A DNA stretch of 64,000 nt from Polaribacter sejongensis (lineage in GTDB: Bacteria > Bacteroidota > Bacteroidia > Flavobacteriales > Flavobacteriaceae), in assembly GCF_038024065.1 (NCBI RefSeq), contig NZ_CP150667.1, positions 1,805,501 through 1,869,500 on the forward strand, written 5' to 3'. Shown here one piece after another: positions 36,295-44,768 of the stretch; position 1 is the stretch's first letter; each line of letters opens with the position of its first letter. Both the position numbers and the translations under genes were made by a program. The notes below the pieces were generated by a model, which ran no database searches, was not told where the DNA came from, and was given only the letters and a program-made list of their open reading frames with translations.

Positions 36295-36315
36295 GTATTT
36301 TACACTGTATTTTAC
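36295..36315. promoter_or_regulatory. Candidate Lrp operator: two direct GTATTTTAC repeats 12 bp apart
   Basis: GTATTTTAC occurs at 36295-36303 and 36307-36315, on the same face of the helix, within the lrp-metE spacer. Further TACAGTA pieces lie at about 36281 and 36385. The position suits an Lrp-type multimer binding several half sites. Confidence 0.4.
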
Positions 36316-36375
36316 TCAAAAATAGTTTTATATTCTGAATATGAATCAAAATACATTATTTTTATTTATAAGTTA

Positions 36376-36383
36376 TAGGTTTG
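36376..36383 (+). promoter_or_regulatory. TAnnTTTG box for metE
   Basis: TAGGTTTG is an exact consensus match, 24 bp before the metE ATG. Confidence 0.55.
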
Positions 36384-36406
36384 TACAGTAATTAAAACTT
36401 ATAACT

Positions 36407-38713
36407 ATGAAAACTACTATTTTAGGGCATCCAAGAATTGGAGAAAAAAGAGAGCTAAAAAAAGCAATTGAAAGTTACTGGAAAGAAAATATAGATGAAA
36501 CAACGCTATTAAAAGTTGCCAGCGACATTAAAAAGAAGAACTGGTTAAATCAGAAAGAAATAGGAATCGATATTATTCCTTCTAATGATTTTTCTTTATA
36601 CGACCAAGTTTTAGACATGTCGCTAACCTTAAATTGTATTCCTAAAAGATTTAGAGAATTAAAAAACAAGGTTTCTTTTGTCGATTTATACTTTGCAATG
36701 GCACGTGGTTTTCAGAAAGATAGTTTTGATATTGTTGCAATGGAAATGACAAAATGGTTTGATACAAATTACCATTATTTAGTTCCTGAATTTGAAAAAG
36801 AACAAAAATTTGAATTAAATTCTTGTAAAATTATCAGCGAATATCAAGAAGCATTAAAAGAAGGTATTAAAACAAAACCTGTATTAGTTGGTCCTTTAAC
36901 TTATTTATTGGTTGGAAAAGAAAAGGAAAATGGCTTTCATAGATTAGAATTATTAGATCGTTTATTACCTACTTATATTCAATTAATTGAAGAATTACAA
37001 AACGAAGGAGCAACGAATATTCAGTTTGATGAACCTTATTTATCTTTAGATTTAACACTAAAAGAGCAAGAAGCTTATTTTAAAACGTACACTCTTTTAA
37101 AAGCTAAATTCCCTAAGATTACATTTATTTTAGCCAACTATTTTGGTAATTTAAACGATAACTTAAACCTAACGCTGTCTTTACCTGTTGATGTTTTACA
37201 TGTAGATTTAGTGAGAGGTTTAGATGAGTTAGATTCTATTTTAGTTCATCAAAATAAAAACCAAATACTGTCTTTAGGTATTGTTGATGGAAGAAATATT
37301 TGGAAAAATAATTTTGATACTTCCATAGAAATTATCAACAAAGCAAAAGCAATTAAAGGCGATAATCTTTGGATTTCTTCTTCATGTTCTTTACTCCATA
37401 GTCCTTATAATTTAGATAACGAAAATGGCGGTTCTATTCCGGAGGAAGTAACGCAATGGTTGGCTTTTGCTAAACAGAAATTACAAGAAATTGTATTGCT
37501 TAAAAAAATAGCTAAGAATAATTTACAAGCATCAGATATTAAAGAGATAGAAGCAAACAAACTCGCTTTTATCAATAAGAACAACTCTACACTTATACAT
37601 AACAACCAGGTTAAAAATCGTATAAATGCATTAACGGAAGCAGATAGTTTAAGAAATAATATTTTTGTAGAAAGACAAAAAACACAAAAATCAGCATTAA
37701 AACTCCCTCTTTTTCCAACAACAACAATTGGTTCTTTTCCACAAACAAAAGAAGTTAGATCTTTAAGGTTAAAATACAAGAAGCATCAATTATCCGAAGA
37801 AAAATACAACTCCTTTTTAGAAAAAGAAATTACGAGCGCTATCAGGTTTCAAGAAAATATTGGTTTAGATGTTTTGGTTCATGGTGAATTTGAGCGTAAT
37901 GACATGGTAGAATATTTCGGAGAAAGATTAAATGGTTTTGCTTTTTCTAGTTTTGGATGGGTGCAGAGTTATGGTACAAGATGTGTAAAACCTCCTATTC
38001 TTTTTGGTGATGTGTCTAGAGAAAACCCAATGACTGTAAAATGGACTGAATTTGCGCAAAGTTTGTCTAAAAAGTATGTAAAAGGAATGCTTACTGGGCC
38101 AGTAACAATTTTACAATGGTCTTTTGTTAGAGATGATCAACCAAGGGCAGCAACGTGTAATCAGATTGCACTAGCCATACGAGATGAAGTTGCTAATTTA
38201 GAAAAAGCAGGTATAAAAATTATTCAGATTGATGAACCTGCCATAAGAGAAGGTTTGCCTTTAAGAAAGGATAATTGGGCAACATATTTAAAATGGGCAG
38301 TAAATGCGTTTAAGATTTCAGCAAGTGTTGTTAAGGATGAAACGCAAATTCACACACACATGTGTTACTCGGAGTTTAACGACATCATTGCAAATATTGC
38401 AGATATGGATGCCGATGTAATTACCATAGAAACTTCGCGTTCGGAAATGGAATTACTAGATGTTTTTGTCGATTTTAAATATCCCAATGAAATTGGACCA
38501 GGAGTTTATGACATTCACTCACCACGAGTGCCAAACATAAATGAAATTGAACATTTACTTATAAAAGCAACAAAATTATTGCCACCAGAAAATATTTGGG
38601 TGAATCCAGATTGTGGTTTAAAAACCAGAGATTGGCCAGAAACAATTTCTGCTTTAGAAAATTTAGTTGCTTCTGCAAAATTAATGAGAGAAAGAGTAGC
38701 AACCACAGTTTAA
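36407..38713 (+). CDS. metE: Cobalamin-independent methionine synthase
   Basis: The 768-residue enzyme transfers the methyl group from methyltetrahydrofolate (polyglutamate) to homocysteine. The N-terminal domain begins TTILGHPRIGEKRELKKAIE. The C-terminal barrel has TTTIGSFPQTKEVRSLR, the zinc ligands His and Cys in HTHMCYSEF, and the distal Cys in NPDCGLKTRDWPE. Length is normal for the family. It is divergent from an Lrp regulator and is closed by a hairpin. Confidence 0.97.
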   Translation: MKTTILGHPRIGEKRELKKAIESYWKENIDETTLLKVASDIKKKNWLNQKEIGIDIIPSNDFSLYDQVLDMSLTLNCIPKRFRELKNKVSFVDLYFAMARGFQKDSFDIVAMEMTKWFDTNYHYLVPEFEKEQKFELNSCKIISEYQEALKEGIKTKPVLVGPLTYLLVGKEKENGFHRLELLDRLLPTYIQLIEELQNEGATNIQFDEPYLSLDLTLKEQEAYFKTYTLLKAKFPKITFILANYFGNLNDNLNLTLSLPVDVLHVDLVRGLDELDSILVHQNKNQILSLGIVDGRNIWKNNFDTSIEIINKAKAIKGDNLWISSSCSLLHSPYNLDNENGGSIPEEVTQWLAFAKQKLQEIVLLKKIAKNNLQASDIKEIEANKLAFINKNNSTLIHNNQVKNRINALTEADSLRNNIFVERQKTQKSALKLPLFPTTTIGSFPQTKEVRSLRLKYKKHQLSEEKYNSFLEKEITSAIRFQENIGLDVLVHGEFERNDMVEYFGERLNGFAFSSFGWVQSYGTRCVKPPILFGDVSRENPMTVKWTEFAQSLSKKYVKGMLTGPVTILQWSFVRDDQPRAATCNQIALAIRDEVANLEKAGIKIIQIDEPAIREGLPLRKDNWATYLKWAVNAFKISASVVKDETQIHTHMCYSEFNDIIANIADMDADVITIETSRSEMELLDVFVDFKYPNEIGPGVYDIHSPRVPNINEIEHLLIKATKLLPPENIWVNPDCGLKTRDWPETISALENLVASAKLMRERVATTV

Positions 38714-38720
38714 TAAAAAC

Positions 38721-38760
38721 AGAACAGTTTAGGAATTAGTCTTAGGCTGTTCTCTTTTTT
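38721..38760 (+). terminator. Terminator after metE
   Basis: The stem AGAACAG/CTGTTCT encloses a 19-nt loop and is followed by CTTTTTTT. Confidence 0.75.
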
Positions 38761-38775
38761 TACGTAAACATATTG

Positions 38776-38783
38776 TATTTTTG
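38776..38783 (+). promoter_or_regulatory. TAnnTTTG box for the NADH dehydrogenase gene
   Basis: TATTTTTG lies 17 bp before the ATG at 38800, implying a leader of about 10 nt. Confidence 0.5.
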
Positions 38784-38799
38784 ACATAAAAGATACTAT

Positions 38800-40095
38800 A
38801 TGAACATACCACAAACTAGTTTTCCAAGAGTTGTAATTATTGGTGGTGGTTTTGCTGGTTTAGCGGCAGCTAGAGGCTTAGAAGAGCAAGAACTGCAGGT
38901 TGTGTTATTAGATAAACATAACTACCATACGTTTCAACCTTTGTTATATCAAGTAGCAACAGGCGGATTAGAACCAGATTCTATTGCTTTTCCATTAAGA
39001 AAGCGTTTTAACGATGTAGAAAACTTCTATTTTAGGTTAACTGAGGTACAAAAAATAAACCCTGAGAATAACACCATTGAAACTTCAATTGGAAGCTTAG
39101 AATATGATGAATTAATTATAGCTACGGGTTCTACAACCAACTTTTTTGGAAACACCAACATCCAAAAACATACAATGGAAATGAAATCCATTCCGCAGTC
39201 TTTAAATATTAGAAGTCTAATTTTAGAGAACTTCGAAGAAGCTTTATTAACCTCTAATATTGAAGAAAGAAACGCTTTAATGAATTTTGTAATTGTTGGT
39301 GGTGGACCAACGGGTGTAGAATTAGCTGGTGCTTTGGCAGAAATGAAAAAAGGAATCTTACCTAAAGATTATCCTGATTTAGATATCCGTCAAATGCAAA
39401 TAAACTTAATACAAAGCTCTGATTGTATTTTAAAAGGAATGAGCGCAAAAGCCTCTGAAAAAGCAGAAGATTTTCTAATAAAACTAGGTGTAAATGTTTG
39501 GAAAAATTTGCGTGTTTTAGATTATGATGGAAAAACAGTTACTACAAATGGAGAAGATCATTTTAAAGCAGAAACTGTTATTTGGGCTGCTGGCGTAAAA
39601 GGACAAATGATTGATGGCCTAAACACTGAATGTGTTATTGAAAGAGCCGCTAGAATAAAAGTAAATGAATACAATCAAGTTTTAGGGCACCCAAATGTGT
39701 ATGCCATTGGCGATGTTGCTTGTATGTCTTCAGAAAAAACTCCTTTCGGACACCCAATGATGGCCCAACCTGCTATTCAACAAGGTCGGTTAGTTGCAAA
39801 AAACATATTGGCAAAACTCTTCAATAAAAAACAAGAAGTATTTGTATATAAAGACAAAGGCTCTATGGCAACTATTGGACGTAATAAAGCCGTTGTAGAT
39901 TTAAAAAACTGGAAATTTCAAGGAGTTTTTGCTTGGTTTGTTTGGATGTTTGTCCACTTATTTTCTTTAATAGGTTTTAGAAACAAAGCCATTGTATTTC
40001 TAAATTGGGTATATAATTATATTCGTTTCGATAGAGAGACCCGATTAATTATTAGACCTTATAAAAATAAAAACAGCTTTAGTTTTAGAAAATAA
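38800..40095 (+). CDS. Type II NADH dehydrogenase (NDH-2-like NAD(P)/FAD oxidoreductase)
   Basis: The 431-residue flavoprotein has the FAD dinucleotide motif GGGFAG at 15-20, the DKHNYHTFQPLLYQVATGGLE block typical of NDH-2, a second nucleotide motif IVGGGPTGVELAGALAE, and AIGDVACM near the C-terminus. The final 60 residues carry a hydrophobic stretch (FAWFVWMFVHLFSLIGF) for membrane contact. It passes electrons from NADH to menaquinone without pumping. Two small genes follow directly. Confidence 0.92.
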   Translation: MNIPQTSFPRVVIIGGGFAGLAAARGLEEQELQVVLLDKHNYHTFQPLLYQVATGGLEPDSIAFPLRKRFNDVENFYFRLTEVQKINPENNTIETSIGSLEYDELIIATGSTTNFFGNTNIQKHTMEMKSIPQSLNIRSLILENFEEALLTSNIEERNALMNFVIVGGGPTGVELAGALAEMKKGILPKDYPDLDIRQMQINLIQSSDCILKGMSAKASEKAEDFLIKLGVNVWKNLRVLDYDGKTVTTNGEDHFKAETVIWAAGVKGQMIDGLNTECVIERAARIKVNEYNQVLGHPNVYAIGDVACMSSEKTPFGHPMMAQPAIQQGRLVAKNILAKLFNKKQEVFVYKDKGSMATIGRNKAVVDLKNWKFQGVFAWFVWMFVHLFSLIGFRNKAIVFLNWVYNYIRFDRETRLIIRPYKNKNSFSFRK

Positions 40096-40404
40096 ATGGC
40101 AGAAAAAAGAATCATAAAGTGTCCGAACTGTGGGGTTTTTAACACCAATAAAGAATATTGCACAAACTGCAACACCCTAATTTCTCATCAAAAGAAAAGA
40201 GAACTCAAAGCCGATATTGTAAAACAAAATGAAATTGACAAGGTTATTCATGAAAGAGAAAATCCCAATTTAACAGAAAGATTAAAAAAACATCCTAATA
40301 TTTTGTATAAAATTACTGGTTGGATTTTATATTCTGCATTTACAATTGTTAGTATTATTGGTGCTGGTTTGGCTTGGTTTATTGCAATGGTTGCTGCGGG
40401 TTAA
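40096..40404 (+). CDS. Small zinc-ribbon membrane protein
   Basis: The 102-residue protein starts on the base after the NADH dehydrogenase stop. Two CxxC pairs (CPNCGVFNTNKEYCTNC, residues 9-25) form a zinc ribbon at the N-terminus, and one hydrophobic helix (about 75-99) at the C-terminus anchors it. It is a conserved flavobacterial type with no known role. The abutting position suggests co-translation with, and perhaps membrane assembly near, NDH-2 (inference). Confidence 0.75.
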   Translation: MAEKRIIKCPNCGVFNTNKEYCTNCNTLISHQKKRELKADIVKQNEIDKVIHERENPNLTERLKKHPNILYKITGWILYSAFTIVSIIGAGLAWFIAMVAAG

Positions 40405-40405
40405 T

Positions 40406-40759
40406 ATGAAAAAAATACTCTTTTATTATTTTTTAATTTCTTTATTGACAGGAACCACCATCTATTTTCTTCAATATTTCTCCGTTCCTTTACCTAAATT
40501 CATTAGTTTTTATGTGAATGATTTTTTAATCATTCCGATTGTTTTATTCATCTGTTTACAAATTTTAAAATGGTCTAAAAACGATAAAAGTTACACGTTG
40601 AGTTTCCCTATAATTCTATACGTTTGTTTTATGTATAGTCTTTTATTCGAGTTTATTTTCCCTAAGTATCTAGCAAGATATACCACAGATATTATTGATT
40701 TTCTTCTCTACTTTGCAAGCGGTTTTATATTCTACTATCTTCAAAAAAATAAATACTGA
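40406..40759 (+). CDS. Small four-helix integral membrane protein
   Basis: The 117-residue protein is hydrophobic, with four predicted spans. It begins MKKILFYYFLISLLTG at ATG 40406, 2 bp after the zinc-ribbon stop codon. A longer in-frame reading from 40346 overlaps the previous gene and is rejected. Similar proteins have been labelled magnesium citrate secondary transporter in flavobacterial genomes, but nothing in such a short sequence supports transport, so I leave it as unknown. Confidence 0.7.
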   Translation: MKKILFYYFLISLLTGTTIYFLQYFSVPLPKFISFYVNDFLIIPIVLFICLQILKWSKNDKSYTLSFPIILYVCFMYSLLFEFIFPKYLARYTTDIIDFLLYFASGFIFYYLQKNKY

Positions 40760-40813
40760 TAAAATTTCGAAATAAAACATTCGCATTTAACACCAAGTGC
40801 TAGTGCAAAAAAA

Positions 40814-40866
40814 ATCTTCTTTAGAAAGTTCTTTTGATCAATCAAAAAAAGTATTCTAAAGAAGAT
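40814..40866. terminator. Bidirectional terminator hairpin between convergent genes
   Basis: ATCTTCTTTAGAA and TTCTAAAGAAGAT form a 13-bp stem, with an inner CTTTTGAT/ATCAAAAAAAG pairing. It lies between the small membrane protein and the cytochrome c peroxidase genes, which converge. Confidence 0.75.
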
Positions 40867-40892
40867 ATAAACAAATAAAACACACTTAATTA

Positions 40893-42716
40893 CTATTTAG
40901 ACTCTTCATAGTTTTCTTCAAGCGTTTCCGTCAACGTTTTCATAAAAGCTACTATGGCGTCTTGTTCTTCTTCAGTTAAATTTAATTCATCAAAAGGTAA
41001 GGTTTGGTGTTCTAAATCAAAACCTAATCCACCTCCACCGCCAAGGTTATAAAACTCTACTACTTGCTCTAAAGTATTGTAAACACCATTATGCATATAC
41101 GGAGCAGTTAATTCAATATTTCTTATAGAAGGTGTTTTAAACATTCCCTTATGCAGTTCTTCTTTAAAGCTCCAATAAAATCCTAAATCATCATCTAATT
41201 TTTTATTTTCTGCTGTTTCCGGAACTCCAATAACTTCTTTTTCTGTCTCCGTAAAAAATGGAGGTACTGTACCATTTGTTAACGGCATAAAATGGCAAGT
41301 GGCACATAAAGCTTTTCCCATAAATAAGTTATACCCAAGTTTTTCTTCATCAGAAAAATTATTTTCCTCTCCTCTAATATTTTTATCAAATTTAGAATTG
41401 AAACCATTTAAAGTGGAAACATAAGATGAAATTGCTTTTATAACATCTGTATTATTAGATGATACTTTACCAAAAGCACCTTTAAAAAGAGGCGTATACG
41501 TGGAATCTTTTAAAATAGCATCAGAAAATTTATGCACATTAGAATTAAACTCTTTATCGTTTGTAAATACAGCTGAAATTTGATCTATTAATGTATTTGA
41601 CTTTCCATCTAAAAAGAAACTTTGCTGAAAAGCAGTATTGATAAGTGTTGGTGTATTTCTTTGCAAAGGATTCCCCTGATTATCAAAATTAAACGCAACA
41701 TTATCTGCATAACCTTTGTCTTGTAAATGACAACTAACACAAGCCATTTTTCCATTTTCGGAAAGTTTAGGATCTGAAAATAATTTTCTCCCTAAAGCTA
41801 TTTGTTTATCGGTTGGATTTTGGTTGATTGCCGGTGTAAAATAATTTAAACTAAAACTATTATCTTCAAAAAAGGTAGGCGCATCAAAATTAAAAGGCGT
41901 TGTATTTATGGGCTTCCAAAGTGCACTCACTTTTCTTATTTCAACCCAATTTCTAGTGATCGGATTCATGTAATCTCTTGTAAAAGTAAAACGATCAAAG
42001 GTATCAAAATCTTCATTTGTTTTAATGAACGAAATAGCGCTTTCAATATTACTGTTAAAAACAGCATCTAACTCCTTATTTTTCTCTTTTACAACACCCT
42101 GTATTGTTTGCTCATAGACGGTTTGCAAACTTTCTAAAGAAATAATCGTTTCTTTAATTCCTAAATGACTCACGGGTGTATCGAATCCTGAAATAGCTAA
42201 ACTTACAATTCTTAAAAGTTGTTGATGTGTTGCTATAAAAAAACGTTGCGGATTTAATGGACGTTTTAGAATCCCTTTTTTCAGGTTAGACAGCATGCCT
42301 TTTTGCACATACAATTCTTGTTTGAAGTCTGCTTCTGACGTTTCATCATCAAAAATACTTTCTTCTATTTTTTGATACCCTACTGGTTTTATTATTTTAC
42401 CAGTATCTTCCTTATAAATTGGTAAGGCTGGTCCATTAGCTCTGTGTCCAACTTCAGGGTTTAAATAAGATGCATAAGGTTCTGCTTTCTTAAATGCAGC
42501 TCTAGATAATTCAAAATACTTTTTTGATTTTTCGCCATGCATCCCTGCAACTTCTAAGCTATCGATATACAGTAAAGCAATATCTAAATTTTGAGCGTAG
42601 TACTCTTGGGCAGAAGACCAATTAACGATAGGAATCATTTCTTTTTTGTCCTGATTACAAGACATCAAAAGAATACCAGTTAATAAAAAAAATAACGATT
42701 TAAAATATTTAAACAT
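40893..42716 (-). CDS. Di-haem cytochrome c peroxidase-family lipoprotein with long N-terminal domain
   Basis: The 607-residue protein has a lipobox LLMSC (Cys20) and two haem c sites, CVSCH and CATCH, in the C-terminal ~320 residues, which match the CcpA/MauG family. The N-terminal ~270 residues form a helical domain (QRFFIATHQQLLRIVSLAISG) resembling imelysin-like modules that are fused to peroxidases in flavobacteria. It may reduce peroxide or oxidise a substrate in the periplasm. The PhoX-like gene lies upstream in the same direction, separated by a hairpin. Confidence 0.82.
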   Translation of the reverse strand: MFKYFKSLFFLLTGILLMSCNQDKKEMIPIVNWSSAQEYYAQNLDIALLYIDSLEVAGMHGEKSKKYFELSRAAFKKAEPYASYLNPEVGHRANGPALPIYKEDTGKIIKPVGYQKIEESIFDDETSEADFKQELYVQKGMLSNLKKGILKRPLNPQRFFIATHQQLLRIVSLAISGFDTPVSHLGIKETIISLESLQTVYEQTIQGVVKEKNKELDAVFNSNIESAISFIKTNEDFDTFDRFTFTRDYMNPITRNWVEIRKVSALWKPINTTPFNFDAPTFFEDNSFSLNYFTPAINQNPTDKQIALGRKLFSDPKLSENGKMACVSCHLQDKGYADNVAFNFDNQGNPLQRNTPTLINTAFQQSFFLDGKSNTLIDQISAVFTNDKEFNSNVHKFSDAILKDSTYTPLFKGAFGKVSSNNTDVIKAISSYVSTLNGFNSKFDKNIRGEENNFSDEEKLGYNLFMGKALCATCHFMPLTNGTVPPFFTETEKEVIGVPETAENKKLDDDLGFYWSFKEELHKGMFKTPSIRNIELTAPYMHNGVYNTLEQVVEFYNLGGGGGLGFDLEHQTLPFDELNLTEEEQDAIVAFMKTLTETLEENYEESK

Positions 42717-42736
42717 GTTGAAAGTTCTAAAAATGA

Positions 42737-42767
42737 AAGAATCTTCATTGTAAAAATGAAGATTCTT
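42737..42767 (-). terminator. Hairpin between the PhoX-like gene and the peroxidase gene
   Basis: A 13-bp perfect stem (AAGAATCTTCATT/AATGAAGATTCTT) with a 5-nt loop lies 22 bp downstream of the PhoX-like stop. It may terminate or attenuate transcription into the peroxidase gene. Confidence 0.7.
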
Positions 42768-42789
42768 AGTATTAAAAATATGGTTTGTA

Positions 42790-44316
42790 TTATCTAGCTA
42801 ATCCTTTTAACAATACAATTTGTCCACCTTGGTTATGTGGTAAACTGCTTGAAACAAAAGCATCACTTTCCCAATAATGTGGTTGTAGGTTTAAAATAAA
42901 AGTATCTGGAACTCCAACTTTATCAGAAATATCTGTTAATGCACCAAATTCACCAGAAAAACCAGTTGAACCTTTTGGATCTAAGTTATTTTCAATTTTT
43001 AAAGCTAAAACAACTTTAGTATTGTTACCATTTAAATCACTTTGATAAATTTGAGCAGCATGATTTCTAGAAAAAGAGTTTGGATCTTCTTGCGTATAAA
43101 TAAAGTTTTCTGTTACACAAATATTATCTGGACTTTGTAATTCTGATACATTACCATCTTTATTATTAGTATCTGTATTACCACTAATAATTTGAGTTAA
43201 CTTACCTTCTAATGGGTTGGTTGCATCTAATTCCATTTTATAAACAGTACCCCAATCATTATAAGTTCCTTTGCCAGGTCCTCTACCAGTTACAGCAAAA
43301 AACACCTCTCTTGCATCCGTATCGCTACCTTTTTTGTAATCTACATCTTCTACACGCATAAACTGAGACGCAAATACATTTGTACAAGCTGTTTCCATTT
43401 CGTTTTTAGTTAAACTAGCACCATCAACAATTTCAACAAATTCTACATCATACGATTTAGAGAAATCTAAACTTCCTTCGTTGTAAACAGTATTAGCTGT
43501 AACATCCATTGTTCCACCAGCACCATCAGACACTTGTTTAAATCTTAAAACATATATTTTTCCGTTTTCCAAATCGGCATCACCGTTTTCAGAAACACAC
43601 ATAACAACCTAACCTTCAGACTCACTAGAATCATCATCACCACCAACAATTACTGTTTTACCAGCATATGCTCCTTGTGGCAAAGGCACTGCATTTTCCC
43701 AAGAAAATTCTCCTAAAGCATCTAAACCAAAATCTGCTGTAGGTGTAGGTATTTCAATCCAAGGGTCGATACCCTTTACATCATAAGCTAAACTCTCTGA
43801 AGCCGATAAAAAAATGTCTTTATCGCCACCGTGAATTGCCGCTTCCCACATGGTTCCAGAACATTGTCTAGCAAAATCTGAAACGCCATTATTTAATAAC
43901 CAATCTCCTTTAATAGGATTCAGGTCTTTATCAAAACGAATTCTAGAAACAGCATGATCATCTTCTGCATTCACAACATAGATGTACTCGTCTCCATCTT
44001 TTAAAAATCCCGCACCGTCTTGCGCACCAACTAAACGGAAACCGTTAGAAAGTACATCTGTAGAACTTATTAAAGAAAAAGCTTCCACTGAACTAAAGTC
44101 TGAATTTATTGTTACTAAAGGAGCTAAAGAAGATTTATTAGAAAACATTTCTGGAGAAGGTGTAAAATCCTCACCATCTTCACCGTCCGATCCATTAACG
44201 CCATCAACACCGTCAATACCATCCACACCGTCTTCAGGATTACAACTAGTAAAAACTGTACTTACAGAAGTTACAACAAAAAGGAATAAAAATAATTTAA
44301 AGTACTTGTTCATCAT
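42790..44316 (-). pseudogene. PhoX/DUF839-like lipoprotein gene interrupted by one in-frame TAG
   Basis: Two frames, 43609-44316 and 42790-43602, are the same reading frame split by a single TAG at 43611-43609. Without it the product would be 508 residues: lipobox FTSC, a collagen-like GVDGIDGVDGVNGSDGEDG linker, and a beta-propeller with CSGTMWEAA, the GKTVIVGGDDDS segment just before the stop, and then VVMCVSENGDADLENGKIYV and LQSPDNICVTENF. These resemble PhoX/DUF839 phosphatases (moderate confidence). CAG to TAG is the simplest lesion, since Gln would fit EGxVVM. Both halves keep full coding character, so the change is recent, is an error, or is read through. It is divergent from a TonB receptor. 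Confidence 0.75.
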
Positions 44317-44768
44317 TTAATTTATAAAGGTTAATTAATTGATTACAATCATATCTTTTGAAGCCTTCTCAAATATTAACTAAGCATTACTGTTCCCTTA
44401 ATATTGAGTAACCTTACTGTTAAAAACGTTAATTAAATATTAACGGATAGGTGAAATTGAAGCTATCACATTAAGTAAACATAAAGAAAAGCTGGACGTT
44501 CATTGTTTCAGAACAAAGCCATCCTAAGATGGACTGTTCATTTTCAACAAACTAAAATAACATAGATCTGACAAGATTAAAAGGCTTTCTAAAATTTATT
44601 AAAAAAAGATAATCATTACATTTAAAAAGCATTTATTTCGAAAATTAAAAACAGTTGGCCTTATTTTATAAAAACTTTACAATTCATCATTTAAAAATTA
44701 CAACTCGGTATTTGTTTTTAATTTTAACATGAATAACACCACATCTTTGTAGCACCAAACCAACCAAG
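44317..44768. other. 450-bp divergent regulatory region, PhoX-like gene / TonB receptor
   Basis: No gene is seen. Between 44376 and 44443 there is a run of TTAAC/TTAC/TTAAT motifs, several about 11 bp apart (376, 387, 398, 408, 419 in the last three digits), and TTACTGTT occurs twice (44387, 44414). Such helical phasing suits a tandem-binding response regulator. A CATCTTTG box, one base off the TAnnTTTG consensus, lies about 25 bp before the receptor ATG. Confidence 0.4.

Noticed and set aside
42790..44316. Amber codon read as pyrrolysine or other genetic recoding
   Set aside because: The other broken gene has TAA, and many genes here end in TAG or TAA in normal positions, so a code change is not supported.
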